DNA from: Fibrella forsythiae
Lineage (GTDB): Bacteria > Bacteroidota > Bacteroidia > Cytophagales > Spirosomataceae
Assembly: GCF_017353175.1 (NCBI RefSeq)
Contig: NZ_JAFMYW010000010.1
Location: forward strand, 232,849-296,848
DNA length: 64,000 nucleotides
Direction: 5' to 3'
The notes beneath the pieces are model-generated. The model did no database searches. It saw nothing but the letters and a program-made list of their open reading frames with translations, and had not been told where the DNA came from. Positions 8,857 to 17,902 of the stretch are shown here, piece after piece (position 1 is the stretch's first letter; the number at the start of each line of letters is the position of its first letter). The position numbers were made by a program, and so were the translations under genes.

Positions 8857-9909
8857 ATGTCTCGAAATGTATCGATTGAATACCTGAAAGCTGTGTTGGT
8901 CAGCGTCATGGTGTTTACCCACAGTTTTGCCTTGCTGGGAACACTCATTCCCGGCAACATTGGTAGTCAGGCGTATTATCTGTTTTCGGTGATAGGTACG
9001 CTCATTGTGTTTTCGGGATTCATTTTCTGCTTTGGCTATGCCTCCTATCATGCTTACCTGTCTAAACCGTTTGCGCAGGTTCGGCACAATCTGATAACAA
9101 CCGCAAAGAATCAACTGATCAGCTATTACATCTCGGCCTTGCTGGCGGTGGCGGCGCTGCCTATTCTGGGTCGGGCCAACGGGGTGGTGCAACTAAGTGA
9201 TGTGGGCGCGGTGCTCGGGTTTACCTATATCGCTCCGTACTCTGAATTCATGCTCGCCTATTTCCTGATCACGGTCATTACGCTGTTGCTATTCAAACCG
9301 CTGGTGGCCTTGTCAGCGTCGCCATTGGCAATGTTCATTACCGGGTTGCTCTCACTGGTCGCTACCGTGCTGATTCCGTACGACTTATTTATCGATAATC
9401 CGCTTGGCTTATTTGTAGGTAGTCGAAGCTACGCAGCCTTTCCGCTCGTTCAGTATGGAGTGTTTTACGTCATGGGGCTATACTTTGCCCGTTTCGCCAT
9501 TGTCTGGAAATGGCCCATTGCCGTGATGGCTGTGGCCGGAACGCTGTTTTTTGGACTGATTTATCTGAAAACGGGCTCATTCCCGGTCCGATTTCCTCCG
9601 TCGATTGGCTGGATATGCGGTTCATGGGGAATTCTGTATGGGTTGTATTTGCTGATAAACTGGGGAGTGGCAAAGGGGTTTACTTCGCCGCTTTTGCTGA
9701 TGATGGGCGGTAATACCCTGCTTTTTCTGTTACTCAGCAACATGATCCTGTTTGCGTTGAGCAGTCGGTTCAAGACTACGCCGCTTGGTGCCATGCTCAT
9801 TGGCATCGCTGTGTTGATGGCCTGTTGCTATATGGTGCAGATTACCCGAAAACCATCCCCCATAAAGCAACCAAGCACCCCGGTCATCGAGCCAACTGAG
9901 CTTACCTGA
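8857..9909 (+). CDS. Acyltransferase-3-like polytopic membrane protein
   Basis: 350 residues with about ten hydrophobic segments. The N-terminus IEYLKAVLVSVMVFTHSF resembles the first helix of acyltransferase 3/DUF1624-type proteins, where a His in this position (here THS) is functionally important in O-acetylation of surface glycans. The rest is too divergent for a firm family call. The C-terminal ~20 residues are polar and proline-rich (KQPSTPVIEPTELT). It is convergent with the next gene, leaving only 5 nt between stops. Confidence 0.6.
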   Translation: MSRNVSIEYLKAVLVSVMVFTHSFALLGTLIPGNIGSQAYYLFSVIGTLIVFSGFIFCFGYASYHAYLSKPFAQVRHNLITTAKNQLISYYISALLAVAALPILGRANGVVQLSDVGAVLGFTYIAPYSEFMLAYFLITVITLLLFKPLVALSASPLAMFITGLLSLVATVLIPYDLFIDNPLGLFVGSRSYAAFPLVQYGVFYVMGLYFARFAIVWKWPIAVMAVAGTLFFGLIYLKTGSFPVRFPPSIGWICGSWGILYGLYLLINWGVAKGFTSPLLLMMGGNTLLFLLLSNMILFALSSRFKTTPLGAMLIGIAVLMACCYMVQITRKPSPIKQPSTPVIEPTELT

Positions 9910-9914
9910 TCCGG

Positions 9915-10334
9915 TTATTTTTCATGATTTCCCCATTGGTAAGCTACATAGACGAGGTAGGCCACGATGGCAAACTGAATTTGCCAGGTACGTTGCTGAA
10001 ACTGGTCATAGCCGATCAAATGCGCTTTTTCGTTGGCCCAGAGGGTGGCGGCCTGTCGCGAAACGATCGTTAGAAAGGGAACTGTAGCAAAGCCCAGAGC
10101 AATTACCAGCCGGTTGCCCATGGGGCTGCTAAATCCGGTGAAGGCTTGTTTGGCCGCGAAGAAAAGAAAGGCGAATACTACCGTCAGCAAGGGCCATGCC
10201 TGCCATTTGCTGATCGTCAGGTACGTGTTGAACAACTCGACAGTTGTAGCGTTCTCGGGTAGCAAAAACAACGTGCCGCCACACACCCCCGCCACTATCA
10301 GCAAATAGATAAGGTCAGCATATGCAGACTTCAT
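9915..10334 (-). CDS. Four-TM membrane protein, unknown function
   Basis: 139 residues from ATG 10334, which lies 1 nt after the stop of the upstream SnoaL-like gene (stop codon, one base, then ATG), a layout that favours translational coupling. An in-frame ATG at 10349 would add five residues and overlap the upstream gene by 14 nt. There are four hydrophobic segments, and the tail is short and polar (YQWGNHEK). No recognised family. Confidence 0.65.
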   Translation of the reverse strand: MKSAYADLIYLLIVAGVCGGTLFLLPENATTVELFNTYLTISKWQAWPLLTVVFAFLFFAAKQAFTGFSSPMGNRLVIALGFATVPFLTIVSRQAATLWANEKAHLIGYDQFQQRTWQIQFAIVAYLVYVAYQWGNHEK

Positions 10335-10335
10335 C

Positions 10336-10722
10336 TTACTGAATATCAATCAGTTTACTGATGAGCCGGTCTTGCAGTACAAACACTGAATGACTTTCCA
10401 TCGAAATGGTTTCGCCGGCAGTCATGTCGTTGAAATCAACGGCAAGGGTAGCGGTATAATCGATCTTTACGCTGATGACGTCGTCGGCCACTGTGCGGTC
10501 GAGCAGGGTTTGTTCGCGTTTGGCAAATAGTTGCGCCGCTTTCTCTGCCTGCTCGCGAAAGGCCGTTTTACCAGCCAGCGTCATGGTTGGGTGGCCGTTT
10601 GTCAGGTGTTCAAAAATGACATCCTCGGCCAGGCAGGCCATCATGCCCTCAATATCTTTGCGGTTGTACGCATCAACATAAGCGACTACTGTTTGTACGT
10701 TCGCTTCTTCAATACCAGTCAT
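10336..10722 (-). CDS. SnoaL-like / NTF2-fold protein
   Basis: 128 residues. VVAYVDAYNRKDIEGMMACLAEDVIFEH is the classic opening of the nuclear transport factor 2 (SnoaL-like) fold: a helix, then the A-(D/E)-D-V-x-F/W strand. The cone-shaped fold binds small hydrophobic ligands or acts as an isomerase or cyclase. The substrate is unknown. It is first in a two-gene minus-strand unit with the four-TM protein and diverges from pgk. Confidence 0.8.
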   Translation of the reverse strand: MTGIEEANVQTVVAYVDAYNRKDIEGMMACLAEDVIFEHLTNGHPTMTLAGKTAFREQAEKAAQLFAKREQTLLDRTVADDVISVKIDYTATLAVDFNDMTAGETISMESHSVFVLQDRLISKLIDIQ

Positions 10723-10816
10723 GCAGGTAAAACGTCAGTTTGGTAATTTGATACCGAAATAGGGGAATTTTAACCAAACTATCACACAATTAACGGCCCC
10801 ACGTTTGTATTCGCGT

Positions 10817-10824
10817 ACTTTTGA
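10817..10824 (+). promoter_or_regulatory. -7 promoter element for pgk
   Basis: TACTTTTG matches the Bacteroidota -7 consensus TAnnTTTG. It lies 37 nt before the chosen pgk ATG and inside the in-frame upstream extension from 10805, which argues that this extension is untranslated. No TTTG lies at the ideal -33 spacing. Confidence 0.6.
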
Positions 10825-10861
10825 GCTGAAATACAAACCAGAAATAACCTTCCGACGCTCC

Positions 10862-12049
10862 ATGCAGACCGTAGACTCCTACAATTTTGCCGGTAAGAAA
10901 GCCCTAGTTCGTGTCGACTTTAATGTGCCGCTCGACAAAGAATTCAATATTACCGACGACACCCGGATCAAAGCGACGATTCCTACGATCACTAAAATTC
11001 TGGCCGATGGTGGTTCTGCCATTATGATGTCGCACCTGGGCCGTCCGAAAGATGGTCCTACCGATAAATATTCACTGAAACACCTGATTCCCACGCTCTC
11101 AGAAACGTTTGGCCGTGAGGTGAAATTCGCCGACGACTGCATTGGCGAACAGGCCACTGAACTGGCCGCCAGCCTGAAACCCGGCGAACTGCTACTGCTC
11201 GAAAACCTGCGTTTCTACAAAGAAGAAGAAAAAGGCGATGTAGCCTTCGCCGAAAAGCTATCGAAACTGGGCGATGTTTGGGTGAACGATGCGTTCGGAA
11301 CCGCCCACCGTGCCCACGCCTCAACGGCCGTCATTGGTCAGTTTTTCCAGGACCGGGTGTGCGGGTACGTGATGCTGGCCGAAATCGAGAACGCCGATAA
11401 ACTGCTCAACAACGCCGAACATCCATTCACGGCCATCATGGGCGGCGCCAAAATATCTGATAAGATTCTGATCATCGAACGCCTGCTCGACACGGTTGAC
11501 ACGCTCATAATCGGTGGCGGCATGACCTACACGTTTACGAAAGCGCAGGGTGGCAATATCGGCAAGTCGTTGCTCGAAGCCGATAAGCAGGAACTGGCAC
11601 TCGAAATCCTGAAGAAAGCCGAAGCCAAAGGCGTGAAGATTGTAATGCCGGTCGATAACGTCTGCGCTGACGACTTCTCGAACAACGCTAACCGCCAGGT
11701 AGTAGCCACCGGCCAGATTCCTGATGGCTGGGAAGGACTTGATATCGGTCCTGAATCGGTTAAATTGTTCAAAGAGATTGTGGCCAGCTCAAAAACCATC
11801 CTATGGAACGGTCCGATGGGCGTATTTGAGTTTCCGAACTTCGCTACAGGTACCAACGCCATTGCTGAAGCCGTGGTAAAAGCGACCGAAGAAAACGGTG
11901 CATTCTCGCTTATCGGCGGTGGCGATTCGGCTTCGGCCATCAACGGCGCTGGCTACGGTGACCGCGTTAGCTATGTATCAACCGGCGGGGGTGCCCTGCT
12001 CGAATACATGGAAGGCAAAGTGCTGCCCGGCGTAGCGGCATTACAGTAA
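10862..12049 (+). CDS. pgk: Phosphoglycerate kinase
   Basis: 395 residues, the usual length. It transfers phosphate from 1,3-bisphosphoglycerate to ADP in glycolysis (reverse in gluconeogenesis), in the cytosol. Visible signatures: [11 protein letters not shown] near the N-terminus, [17 protein letters not shown] (3-PG binding), [16 protein letters not shown], the nucleotide-binding [17 protein letters not shown], and the C-terminal [11 protein letters not shown]. The start is set at ATG 10862 because the family N-terminus begins there. An upstream in-frame ATG at 10805 would add 19 non-conserved residues across the -7 element. Confidence 0.97.
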   Translation: MQTVDSYNFAGKKALVRVDFNVPLDKEFNITDDTRIKATIPTITKILADGGSAIMMSHLGRPKDGPTDKYSLKHLIPTLSETFGREVKFADDCIGEQATELAASLKPGELLLLENLRFYKEEEKGDVAFAEKLSKLGDVWVNDAFGTAHRAHASTAVIGQFFQDRVCGYVMLAEIENADKLLNNAEHPFTAIMGGAKISDKILIIERLLDTVDTLIIGGGMTYTFTKAQGGNIGKSLLEADKQELALEILKKAEAKGVKIVMPVDNVCADDFSNNANRQVVATGQIPDGWEGLDIGPESVKLFKEIVASSKTILWNGPMGVFEFPNFATGTNAIAEAVVKATEENGAFSLIGGGDSASAINGAGYGDRVSYVSTGGGALLEYMEGKVLPGVAALQ

Positions 12050-12058
12050 GTTTAGTTG

Positions 12059-12131
12059 ATTGGGTGACTGGTCGACTGGTTGATTGGTAGACTTCTGCGG
12101 AACAAACCAACCAGTTAACCAGTCACCCAAT
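12059..12131. terminator. Long hairpin between convergent pgk and M23 peptidase genes
   Basis: The arm 12059-12088 pairs with 12104-12131 with a few mismatches. The left arm consists of repeated GACTGGT and GATTGGT units. It sits between two convergent stops and probably serves as a bidirectional terminator. Confidence 0.75.
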
Positions 12132-12134
12132 GCC

Positions 12135-12767
12135 TTAGAATACAAAGGGATTTGGATCGGGGCATAGCCCCAGCCAATAGTCCCGTTCCGATCCACGACA
12201 TACGCCGGGGAAATCGCCCCGGAGGCCCAGCATATCGTTTATCAGCTGGAAATGCAGATGCGGTGGCCAGTCACCGTTTTCGGGGTAAGGGCCAAGCTCG
12301 GCCAGTTTTTCACCCGCCTTCACCTCTTTTCCTTCATACAAATTAGTTAGCGATGCGCGCGACAGATGCCCGTACAGGCTGTAGCGCGGAAAACCCGCCG
12401 TCTGGTGTTCCAGAATAATCGTGGGACCGTAATCAGCGTAGCGGGCGTTGTCGGCAAAGCTATGCACCACACCATCGACAGGGACGAATACCGACGTACC
12501 TGCCTCGGCCCAGAAATCGACGCCGAGGTGAATCGTACGCGGCTCTTCGTCGGTGGGCGTAAAGTGACCACTGTCGCGGTAGATAACCCGACTTTCATCG
12601 TATCCGCCAACGCCCACAACAGCCCCTGCCGCCCGAAGCTTACCAGATACGTACCTGGCAAACGTAGGGGTGTTGGTGAGGTCGAGGGCGGCCAGATCGG
12701 GGTTACTGGCGGTGAAATCGAGCACTACATAGGGGTCACGGGCAAAATCGAAGGGGAGCAAACGCAT
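12135..12767 (-). CDS. M23 family metallopeptidase (LytM-like)
   Basis: 210 residues. Zn-site motifs are complete: HLGVD (first His and Asp) and PHLHFQL (HxH), plus the connecting YGHLSR segment. M23 enzymes cleave peptide crosslinks in peptidoglycan. No signal peptide is visible: the N-terminus (MRLLPFDFARDPYVVLDFT) is not hydrophobic, so either the start is wrong, export is unconventional, or the protein acts inside the cell. It is convergent with pgk. Confidence 0.85.
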   Translation of the reverse strand: MRLLPFDFARDPYVVLDFTASNPDLAALDLTNTPTFARYVSGKLRAAGAVVGVGGYDESRVIYRDSGHFTPTDEEPRTIHLGVDFWAEAGTSVFVPVDGVVHSFADNARYADYGPTIILEHQTAGFPRYSLYGHLSRASLTNLYEGKEVKAGEKLAELGPYPENGDWPPHLHFQLINDMLGLRGDFPGVCRGSERDYWLGLCPDPNPFVF

Positions 12768-12962
12768 AAGTTGATGAAGCGTTGTTGATGGCTGGTGATT
12801 AGGTATTCATTAATAAACGGACAAAAAACGGCCTTAACGCATTATTCCAAGCTGCTTTTGGATTTTCTAATTAGATCAGTGGGGCTAATGCCTTGTTTTG
12901 CTGGGTGGTGTACCTGAACTTTACGCCCAGTCGATTTACCCGTTTTTAACACTGTTTCTCGC

Positions 12963-13892
12963 ATGAAAATTACTGTAGTAGGAGCCGGAGCCGTGGGGGC
13001 TACCTGTGCCGATAACATTATCCGCCGCGAACTGGCCGAAGAGGTTGTATTGCTCGACATTAAAGAAGGCCTTAGCGAAGGTAAAGCCTTAGACATGTTC
13101 CAGACGGCCACGCTGTGTGGGTTTGATACAAAAATTACCGGAAGCACCAACGATTACGCCAAAACGGCCGGTTCGGGCGTGGTGGTGATCACGTCGGGTA
13201 TTCCACGCAAGCCGGGCATGACCCGCGAAGACCTGATCGGTACCAACGCCAACATTGTGAGAGGCGTGACCGAAAATATCCTGAAACATTCGCCAGAGGC
13301 CATTATCATCATCGTGTCGAACCCGATGGATACCATGACCCAACTGGCCCTGCAAGCATCAGGTCTGCCCAAAAACCGGATCATCGGTATGGGCGGTATC
13401 CTCGATTCGGCCCGCTTCAAAACGTACCTGTCGCTGGCAATGGATTGCCCACCCAATGATATTCACGGCGCGGTTATCGGCGGTCATGGCGATACAACCA
13501 TGATTCCGCTGACCCGCCTGGCTACCCGCAATGGGGTGCCCGTGAGCCAGTTTCTTGATGCCGAAACACTGCAAAAAGTGGCGGCCGATACAATGGTGGG
13601 TGGAGCAACGCTGACTAAACTGATCGGTACGTCGGCCTGGTATGCACCGGGTGCGGCCGTGGCTGAACTGGTTGAAAGCATTGTGCGCGACCAGAAACAT
13701 ATTTTCCCCTGCTGCGTAGCGCTCAATGGCGAATATGGTCAGTCAGACATTTGTCTGGGCGTACCGGTTGTCATTGGCAAAACAGGCTGGGAGCAGATCA
13801 TCGATTACAAACTGACCGACGAAGAGCAAGCTACCTTCAACAAATCAGCCGAGGCCGTTCGGAATATGAACGAAGTGCTGAAAACGCTTTAA
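12963..13892 (+). CDS. mdh: Malate dehydrogenase
   Basis: 309 residues, LDH-like type. It interconverts malate and oxaloacetate with NAD(H) in the TCA cycle. Evidence: N-terminal Rossmann motif VGAGAVGATCA, the coenzyme acid in LLDIKEG, substrate-binding Arg residues in IPRKPGMTREDL and LDSARFKTYL, and the catalytic His in GGHGDTTMIPL. The IPRKPGMTR loop is typical of malate rather than lactate enzymes. It is a stand-alone gene, with a copy of the repeated 9-mer at 13422 encoding Thr-Tyr-Leu. Confidence 0.95.
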   Translation: MKITVVGAGAVGATCADNIIRRELAEEVVLLDIKEGLSEGKALDMFQTATLCGFDTKITGSTNDYAKTAGSGVVVITSGIPRKPGMTREDLIGTNANIVRGVTENILKHSPEAIIIIVSNPMDTMTQLALQASGLPKNRIIGMGGILDSARFKTYLSLAMDCPPNDIHGAVIGGHGDTTMIPLTRLATRNGVPVSQFLDAETLQKVAADTMVGGATLTKLIGTSAWYAPGAAVAELVESIVRDQKHIFPCCVALNGEYGQSDICLGVPVVIGKTGWEQIIDYKLTDEEQATFNKSAEAVRNMNEVLKTL

Positions 13893-13936
13893 GAATTACT
13901 TATAAACCGCAGCGGCGGATTACTCTTCACTGAATT

Positions 13937-13954
13937 ATGGTGAGATATCACCAT
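13937..13954. promoter_or_regulatory. Dyad ATGGTGA-gata-TCACCAT
   Basis: Perfect 7-bp arms around a 4-nt spacer, 45 nt after the mdh stop. It could be an operator for the epimerase gene downstream or a small hairpin at the mdh 3' end. Confidence 0.3.
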
Positions 13955-14009
13955 GTGTATGCTTTACCTGCTATGAACTTGTTTCATCATAGGTTAGTAA
14001 TGAGAAAAC

Positions 14010-14038
14010 ACGTCGGCCCACTGGTCGACGTATTTTTT
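14010..14038 (+). terminator. Probable intrinsic terminator after mdh
   Basis: ACGTCG at 14010-14015 pairs with CGACGT at 14026-14031, and is followed by A and a run of seven T. Stem only 6 bp, but the T-run makes it convincing. Confidence 0.55.
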
Positions 14039-14107
14039 TGTAGTAAGTCAGGAAGCCCTTTTTCTTTACGTTACGCCTGAATAATTGGCCCTATCATCCT
14101 TCTTTGC

Positions 14108-15301
14108 ATGAAAAACTTAATCATTCCTGTCGCGGTGCTGACATTACTGTCTGGTGCCGGATGCCAAACTTCAACAAAATCAGGTGAGTCTGACAGCACT
14201 ACTGCTGCGGCAACTGATTCAACTGCCATGTCTGATACCACTGCTGTCGATTACAAATTGCCCGATCCGAAAGCGTTTGAGAGCACCATCAACGGAAAAA
14301 AAACGGGTCTATACATACTTAAGGGGGCCAACATTCAGGTTGCCATTACCAATTACGGTGCTCGCCTCGTAAGCCTGCTGGTGCCTGATAAGAATGGAAA
14401 GCTGACCGATGTGGCTATGGGCTTCGGCAGCATCAAAGAATATGAAACTCCTGGTGCTGAGTTTTTCGGTCCGGTCGTAGGTCGGTTTGGCAACCGTATC
14501 GGTAAGGCTCAGTTCACGCTCGATGGCAAGACATACAAAACGGCCGAAAACAATAATGGCAATACGCTGCACGGTGGCCCAACCGGTTTTCATCGTCAGG
14601 TGTGGGATGCCAAGCAGACTGATGATAAAACGCTGCAACTAACGTACCTGTCGAAAGATGGTGAAGGTGGTTTCCCCGGCAACGTGACCACCACCGTTAC
14701 GTATTCGATCGACGGCGACAATGGGCTAAAGATCGATTACAAAGCCACCACCGATAAGGCAACGCCTTATAACCCAACCAGCCACGGTTTCTTTAACCTC
14801 AATGGCGACGGGAGCGGTACGGTAAACAACCACCTACTGATGATCGACGCTGACAAATACTCGAAGGTCGATAAAGGCCTGATTCCGCAGGGAGAGCCCG
14901 CTTCGGTAGAAGGTACACCGTTCGATTTCCGGAAACCAACAGCGGTTGGTGCACGGGTTGATGAGAAAGACGAGCAACTCACCTTCGGTGGTGGATACGA
15001 CCACAACTGGGTACTGAACCACAAAATGGGCTCGCTTGATAAAGTGGTGGAAATGACCGGCGATAAATCGGGCATCAAGATGACGGTGCTAACAACCGAG
15101 CCTGCCATGCAGTTCTACGGCGGTAACTTCTTCAAAGGCACCGATAAAGGCAAGTATGGTAAAATGACGCAGTTCCGGGGCGGTTTTGCACTGGAAGCTC
15201 AGCACTATCCCGATTCGCCGAACAAGCCGACGTACCCAACCACGATCCTGAAGCCCGGACAGACCTACTCACAAACGACTGAATACAAGTTTGATAAGTA
15301 G
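14108..15301 (+). CDS. galM: Aldose 1-epimerase (galactose mutarotase) lipoprotein
   Basis: 397 residues. It interconverts alpha and beta anomers of aldohexoses. The catalytic region is clear: the HGG segment in NTLHGGPTGFHRQVWD, the catalytic His in NPTSHGFFNLNGDG, and the base Glu in FALEAQHYPDSPN near the C-terminus. The N-terminus is a lipoprotein signal peptide with lipobox LSGAGC (Cys19), so the enzyme should be anchored in the envelope, probably acting on periplasmic sugars. A Ser/Thr-rich linker (residues ~22-48) follows the Cys. Confidence 0.92.
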   Translation: MKNLIIPVAVLTLLSGAGCQTSTKSGESDSTTAAATDSTAMSDTTAVDYKLPDPKAFESTINGKKTGLYILKGANIQVAITNYGARLVSLLVPDKNGKLTDVAMGFGSIKEYETPGAEFFGPVVGRFGNRIGKAQFTLDGKTYKTAENNNGNTLHGGPTGFHRQVWDAKQTDDKTLQLTYLSKDGEGGFPGNVTTTVTYSIDGDNGLKIDYKATTDKATPYNPTSHGFFNLNGDGSGTVNNHLLMIDADKYSKVDKGLIPQGEPASVEGTPFDFRKPTAVGARVDEKDEQLTFGGGYDHNWVLNHKMGSLDKVVEMTGDKSGIKMTVLTTEPAMQFYGGNFFKGTDKGKYGKMTQFRGGFALEAQHYPDSPNKPTYPTTILKPGQTYSQTTEYKFDK

Positions 15302-15320
15302 TTGCAGGATAGTGCCTTGC

Positions 15321-15376
15321 AAGCGAAGCGGCTCCGCAGCAGACCAGATTGGTTTACTAGCGGAGCCGCTTCGCTT
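15321..15376. terminator. Perfect 17-bp hairpin between convergent genes
   Basis: Arms 15321-15337 and 15360-15376 are perfectly complementary and GC-rich, with a 22-nt loop, between the epimerase stop and the convergent small secreted protein stop. Confidence 0.75.
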
Positions 15377-15391
15377 ATAAGAACTGTCGGG

Positions 15392-15688
15392 CTATTTATT
15401 CGTTTTCTTCTCAACAGAATGAACGTCGCGGAAGCAGCTCATGATCCGTGACCAGAAGCGCTTGCCGGGTTTGTCGGCCACTTTTGCTGTGGCTGCCGTG
15501 GCGGGTTTCGTTGATACCGTATTGACCTTTACGGAGGCTGGCTTCGTAGCGGTTGTCTTAGACTTCTGAACAGAAACTTTAGCCGATTCGGTGACGGGCT
15601 GTTGGGCCGATTGTGCCGGAGCGGGGTTACCAAGTAACCCAACCGAAACAAGGCAAATCAGGACGTAAGAGGCTGTGGTCCGAGGCAT
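15392..15688 (-). CDS. Small exported Lys/Thr/Ala-rich protein
   Basis: 98 residues. The signal peptide (SYVLICLVSVGLLGNPAPAQS) is followed by a low-complexity Lys/Thr/Ala/Val segment (residues ~30-75) and a basic C-terminus with one Cys (FWSRIMSCFRD). The composition suggests an extended, positively charged envelope protein. No family is recognised. It is convergent with the epimerase gene and divergent from ffh. Confidence 0.65.
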   Translation of the reverse strand: MPRTTASYVLICLVSVGLLGNPAPAQSAQQPVTESAKVSVQKSKTTATKPASVKVNTVSTKPATAATAKVADKPGKRFWSRIMSCFRDVHSVEKKTNK

Positions 15689-15897
15689 AAAAGTTCGCTG
15701 TAAGAGAAATAATTGGCTGCGTATTTACTATACGGTAAAGCAATCTATGACTTTTAGACGAAAGAGTGGGATTAAAATTGCGGACAAACATACATTTATT
15801 TTACTCTATAGGTTTACTACTTGTCTGAATGGGTAACCGGTTGCCTTAAATGGAATGCCAGATGCCCCTGCCTATAGGCGACTGCGTCTGAATCCGT

Positions 15898-15905
15898 TAT
15901 CTTTG
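15898..15905 (+). promoter_or_regulatory. -7 promoter element for ffh
   Basis: TATCTTTG matches TAnnTTTG perfectly, ending 22 nt before the ffh ATG. No clear -33 TTTG. Confidence 0.6.
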
Positions 15906-15927
15906 CTGATACTACGTTTACAACATT

Positions 15928-17247
15928 ATGTTCGAGAACCTACAGAGTAAGCTTGATAAGGCCTTTAAAACCCTGAAGGGTCAGGGCCGCATTACCGAAA
16001 TCAATGTTGCCGCTACGATTAAAGAAGTGCGCCGTGCCTTAACCGACGCCGACGTGAACTATAAAGTGGCCAAAGACGTGACCGACCGGGTGAAGGAAAA
16101 AGCCCTGGACCGGAAAGTCCTGATTGCCGTAGAACCTGGTCAGTTGTTTGTCAAGATCGTGCAGGAAGAACTGACCGAACTGATGGGCACCGAAGCCAAA
16201 CCGATCAACCTCAAGGGTGAGCCGGCCGTTATTCTGATTGCTGGCCTGCAGGGATCGGGTAAGACTACGTTTTCGGGAAAGCTGGCGGCATATATCAAAA
16301 AACAGGGCAAAGGCGTGTTGCTCGTTGCCGCCGATATCTACCGCCCTGCCGCCATTGACCAGCTGAAAGTGTTGGGCGAACAGGTAGGTGTTGAGGTATT
16401 TGCTGAACCGGAAAATAAAGATGCCGTCTCGATTGTCCAGAACGCCCTGGCCCACGCCAGGAAGACAGGGAAGAAAGTGATGATCGTTGATACGGCCGGT
16501 CGTTTAGCAGTGGATGAGGCCATGATGCAGGAAATTGAGAAGGTGAAAGCTGCCCTCAATCCCGCTGAAACCCTGTTCGTTGTTGATTCGATGACCGGGC
16601 AGGATGCCGTGAACACGGCCAAAACCTTTAACGACCGCCTCAATTTCGACGGTGTGGTACTGACCAAACTCGACGGTGACTCGCGGGGCGGAGCAGCGCT
16701 GTCTATCCGGGCGGTGGTGAACAAGCCGATCAAGTTCATGAGCACCGGCGAGAAAATGGATGCGCTCGATGTATTCTATCCTGACCGGATGGCTAGCCGG
16801 ATTCTGGGCATGGGCGACGTAATTTCGCTCGTTGAACGCGCTCAGCAGGCGTTTGACGATGATGAAGCGCGCCGGATCAACGCCAAGATGCGGAAGAACC
16901 AGTTCGACTTCGACGACTTCCTGAGCCAGTTGCAGCAGATCAAAAAGATGGGGAACATCAAAGATCTGATCGGCATGATTCCGGGCATGGGCAAGATGGT
17001 GAAAGACCTGGATCTGGATAATAAATCGTTTGCGCCGATCGAAGCGATCATCAGCTCCATGACGCCGAAAGAGCGGGCTCGGCCAGAGATCATCGACATC
17101 AGCCGCAAGAAGCGCATTGCCGCCGGGTCTGGCACCGATGTTCAACAGGTGACCAATCTGCTGAAGCAATTCGAAGAGATGCGGAAGATGATGAAAAAAA
17201 TGAATAACATGCAGTCGTCGGGCAAACTGGCGAAGATGATGAAATAA
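15928..17247 (+). CDS. ffh: Signal recognition particle GTPase Ffh
   Basis: 439 residues, usual length. It binds signal sequences of nascent membrane proteins and, with 4.5S RNA and FtsY, targets ribosomes to the membrane. Domains: N helical bundle (1-~95), G domain with P-loop [10 protein letters not shown] (~106-115), DTAGR (~188) and TKLDGD (~246), then a Met-rich M domain ending [12 protein letters not shown]. No other SRP gene is nearby. Confidence 0.97.
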   Translation: MFENLQSKLDKAFKTLKGQGRITEINVAATIKEVRRALTDADVNYKVAKDVTDRVKEKALDRKVLIAVEPGQLFVKIVQEELTELMGTEAKPINLKGEPAVILIAGLQGSGKTTFSGKLAAYIKKQGKGVLLVAADIYRPAAIDQLKVLGEQVGVEVFAEPENKDAVSIVQNALAHARKTGKKVMIVDTAGRLAVDEAMMQEIEKVKAALNPAETLFVVDSMTGQDAVNTAKTFNDRLNFDGVVLTKLDGDSRGGAALSIRAVVNKPIKFMSTGEKMDALDVFYPDRMASRILGMGDVISLVERAQQAFDDDEARRINAKMRKNQFDFDDFLSQLQQIKKMGNIKDLIGMIPGMGKMVKDLDLDNKSFAPIEAIISSMTPKERARPEIIDISRKKRIAAGSGTDVQQVTNLLKQFEEMRKMMKKMNNMQSSGKLAKMMK

Positions 17248-17261
17248 CCAGTGAATGAGTG

Positions 17262-17331
17262 AATGCGGTATGCCGCCCGGAGCGAACTAGATACTGTTTA
17301 GAACGCTTTGCGCTGGGCGGCGTACCGCATT
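17262..17331 (+). terminator. 17-bp hairpin after ffh
   Basis: Arms 17262-17278 and 17315-17331 pair with one G-U-compatible mismatch across a 36-nt loop, between the ffh stop and the next start. Confidence 0.6.
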
Positions 17332-17350
17332 TACTTGTCTGTATCATTCG

Positions 17351-17806
17351 ATGAAGCACCTCTTCTTTCTCTTAGTTCTTGCCCTGCCCGCAACGGCCCT
17401 TTGCCAGGCTTCGGTTGGTTATTATCCCTTCAACAGTTTTGGCCTGTTTACGGTCAGTACAAACCCCGACAAGCTGGTTTGGCTGGATGGTCGGTTGCAG
17501 ACCAACTCGCTATTCGAACAATTGAGTACCACGTTTTGCCCGATGGTGAATGTGAAGCGTACCGAGCGGGTGAATTACTACGTAGGGCCGGGCATACAGA
17601 TCAACGCGCTCAATTCAGTGAATGGTGATAAGATTCTGGAAGGCTATTCACTTCACGTTGGCGTTCGGGCGGCACCGGTAGCCAGTTTGCCCAATCTGCG
17701 CATTGCCTTTGAACTGTCACCATCGGCCCGGTCGAACTTCAAATCAGGCGTGTTTTACTCCTATTTAGGGCTGGTCTGGCATTTCCGCAAACGGGCTGAT
17801 CAGTAG
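17351..17806 (+). CDS. Exported hypothetical protein
   Basis: 151 residues. A clear signal peptide (HLFFLLVLALPATALCQA) is followed by alternating hydrophobic/polar segments rich in aromatic residues (GVFYSYLGLVWHF near the C-terminus), compatible with a small outer-membrane or periplasmic beta-barrel-like protein. No conserved motif is recognised. It is transcribed with the strand of ffh but separated from it by a hairpin, and is followed by its own terminator. Confidence 0.7.
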   Translation: MKHLFFLLVLALPATALCQASVGYYPFNSFGLFTVSTNPDKLVWLDGRLQTNSLFEQLSTTFCPMVNVKRTERVNYYVGPGIQINALNSVNGDKILEGYSLHVGVRAAPVASLPNLRIAFELSPSARSNFKSGVFYSYLGLVWHFRKRADQ

Positions 17807-17836
17807 GTTTGTACAAATTCGTTTTCATTTATTTTT

Positions 17837-17869
17837 AAGCCCGGCAACGCCACAGTTGCCGGGCTTTTT
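17837..17869 (+). terminator. Intrinsic terminator
   Basis: AAGCCCGGCAAC (17837-17848) pairs perfectly with GTTGCCGGGCTT (17855-17866), a 6-nt loop, followed by three more T. A textbook terminator for the exported protein gene upstream. Confidence 0.9.
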
Positions 17870-17902
17870 GCGTTATAGGTAGCAGAGTCAACAACGTAAT
17901 CA

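Noticed and set aside
8701..9192. 163-residue reverse ORF opposite the acyltransferase-like gene
   Set aside because: It is rich in His/Arg/Gln with no motif, and shadows the start of a well-formed membrane-protein gene.
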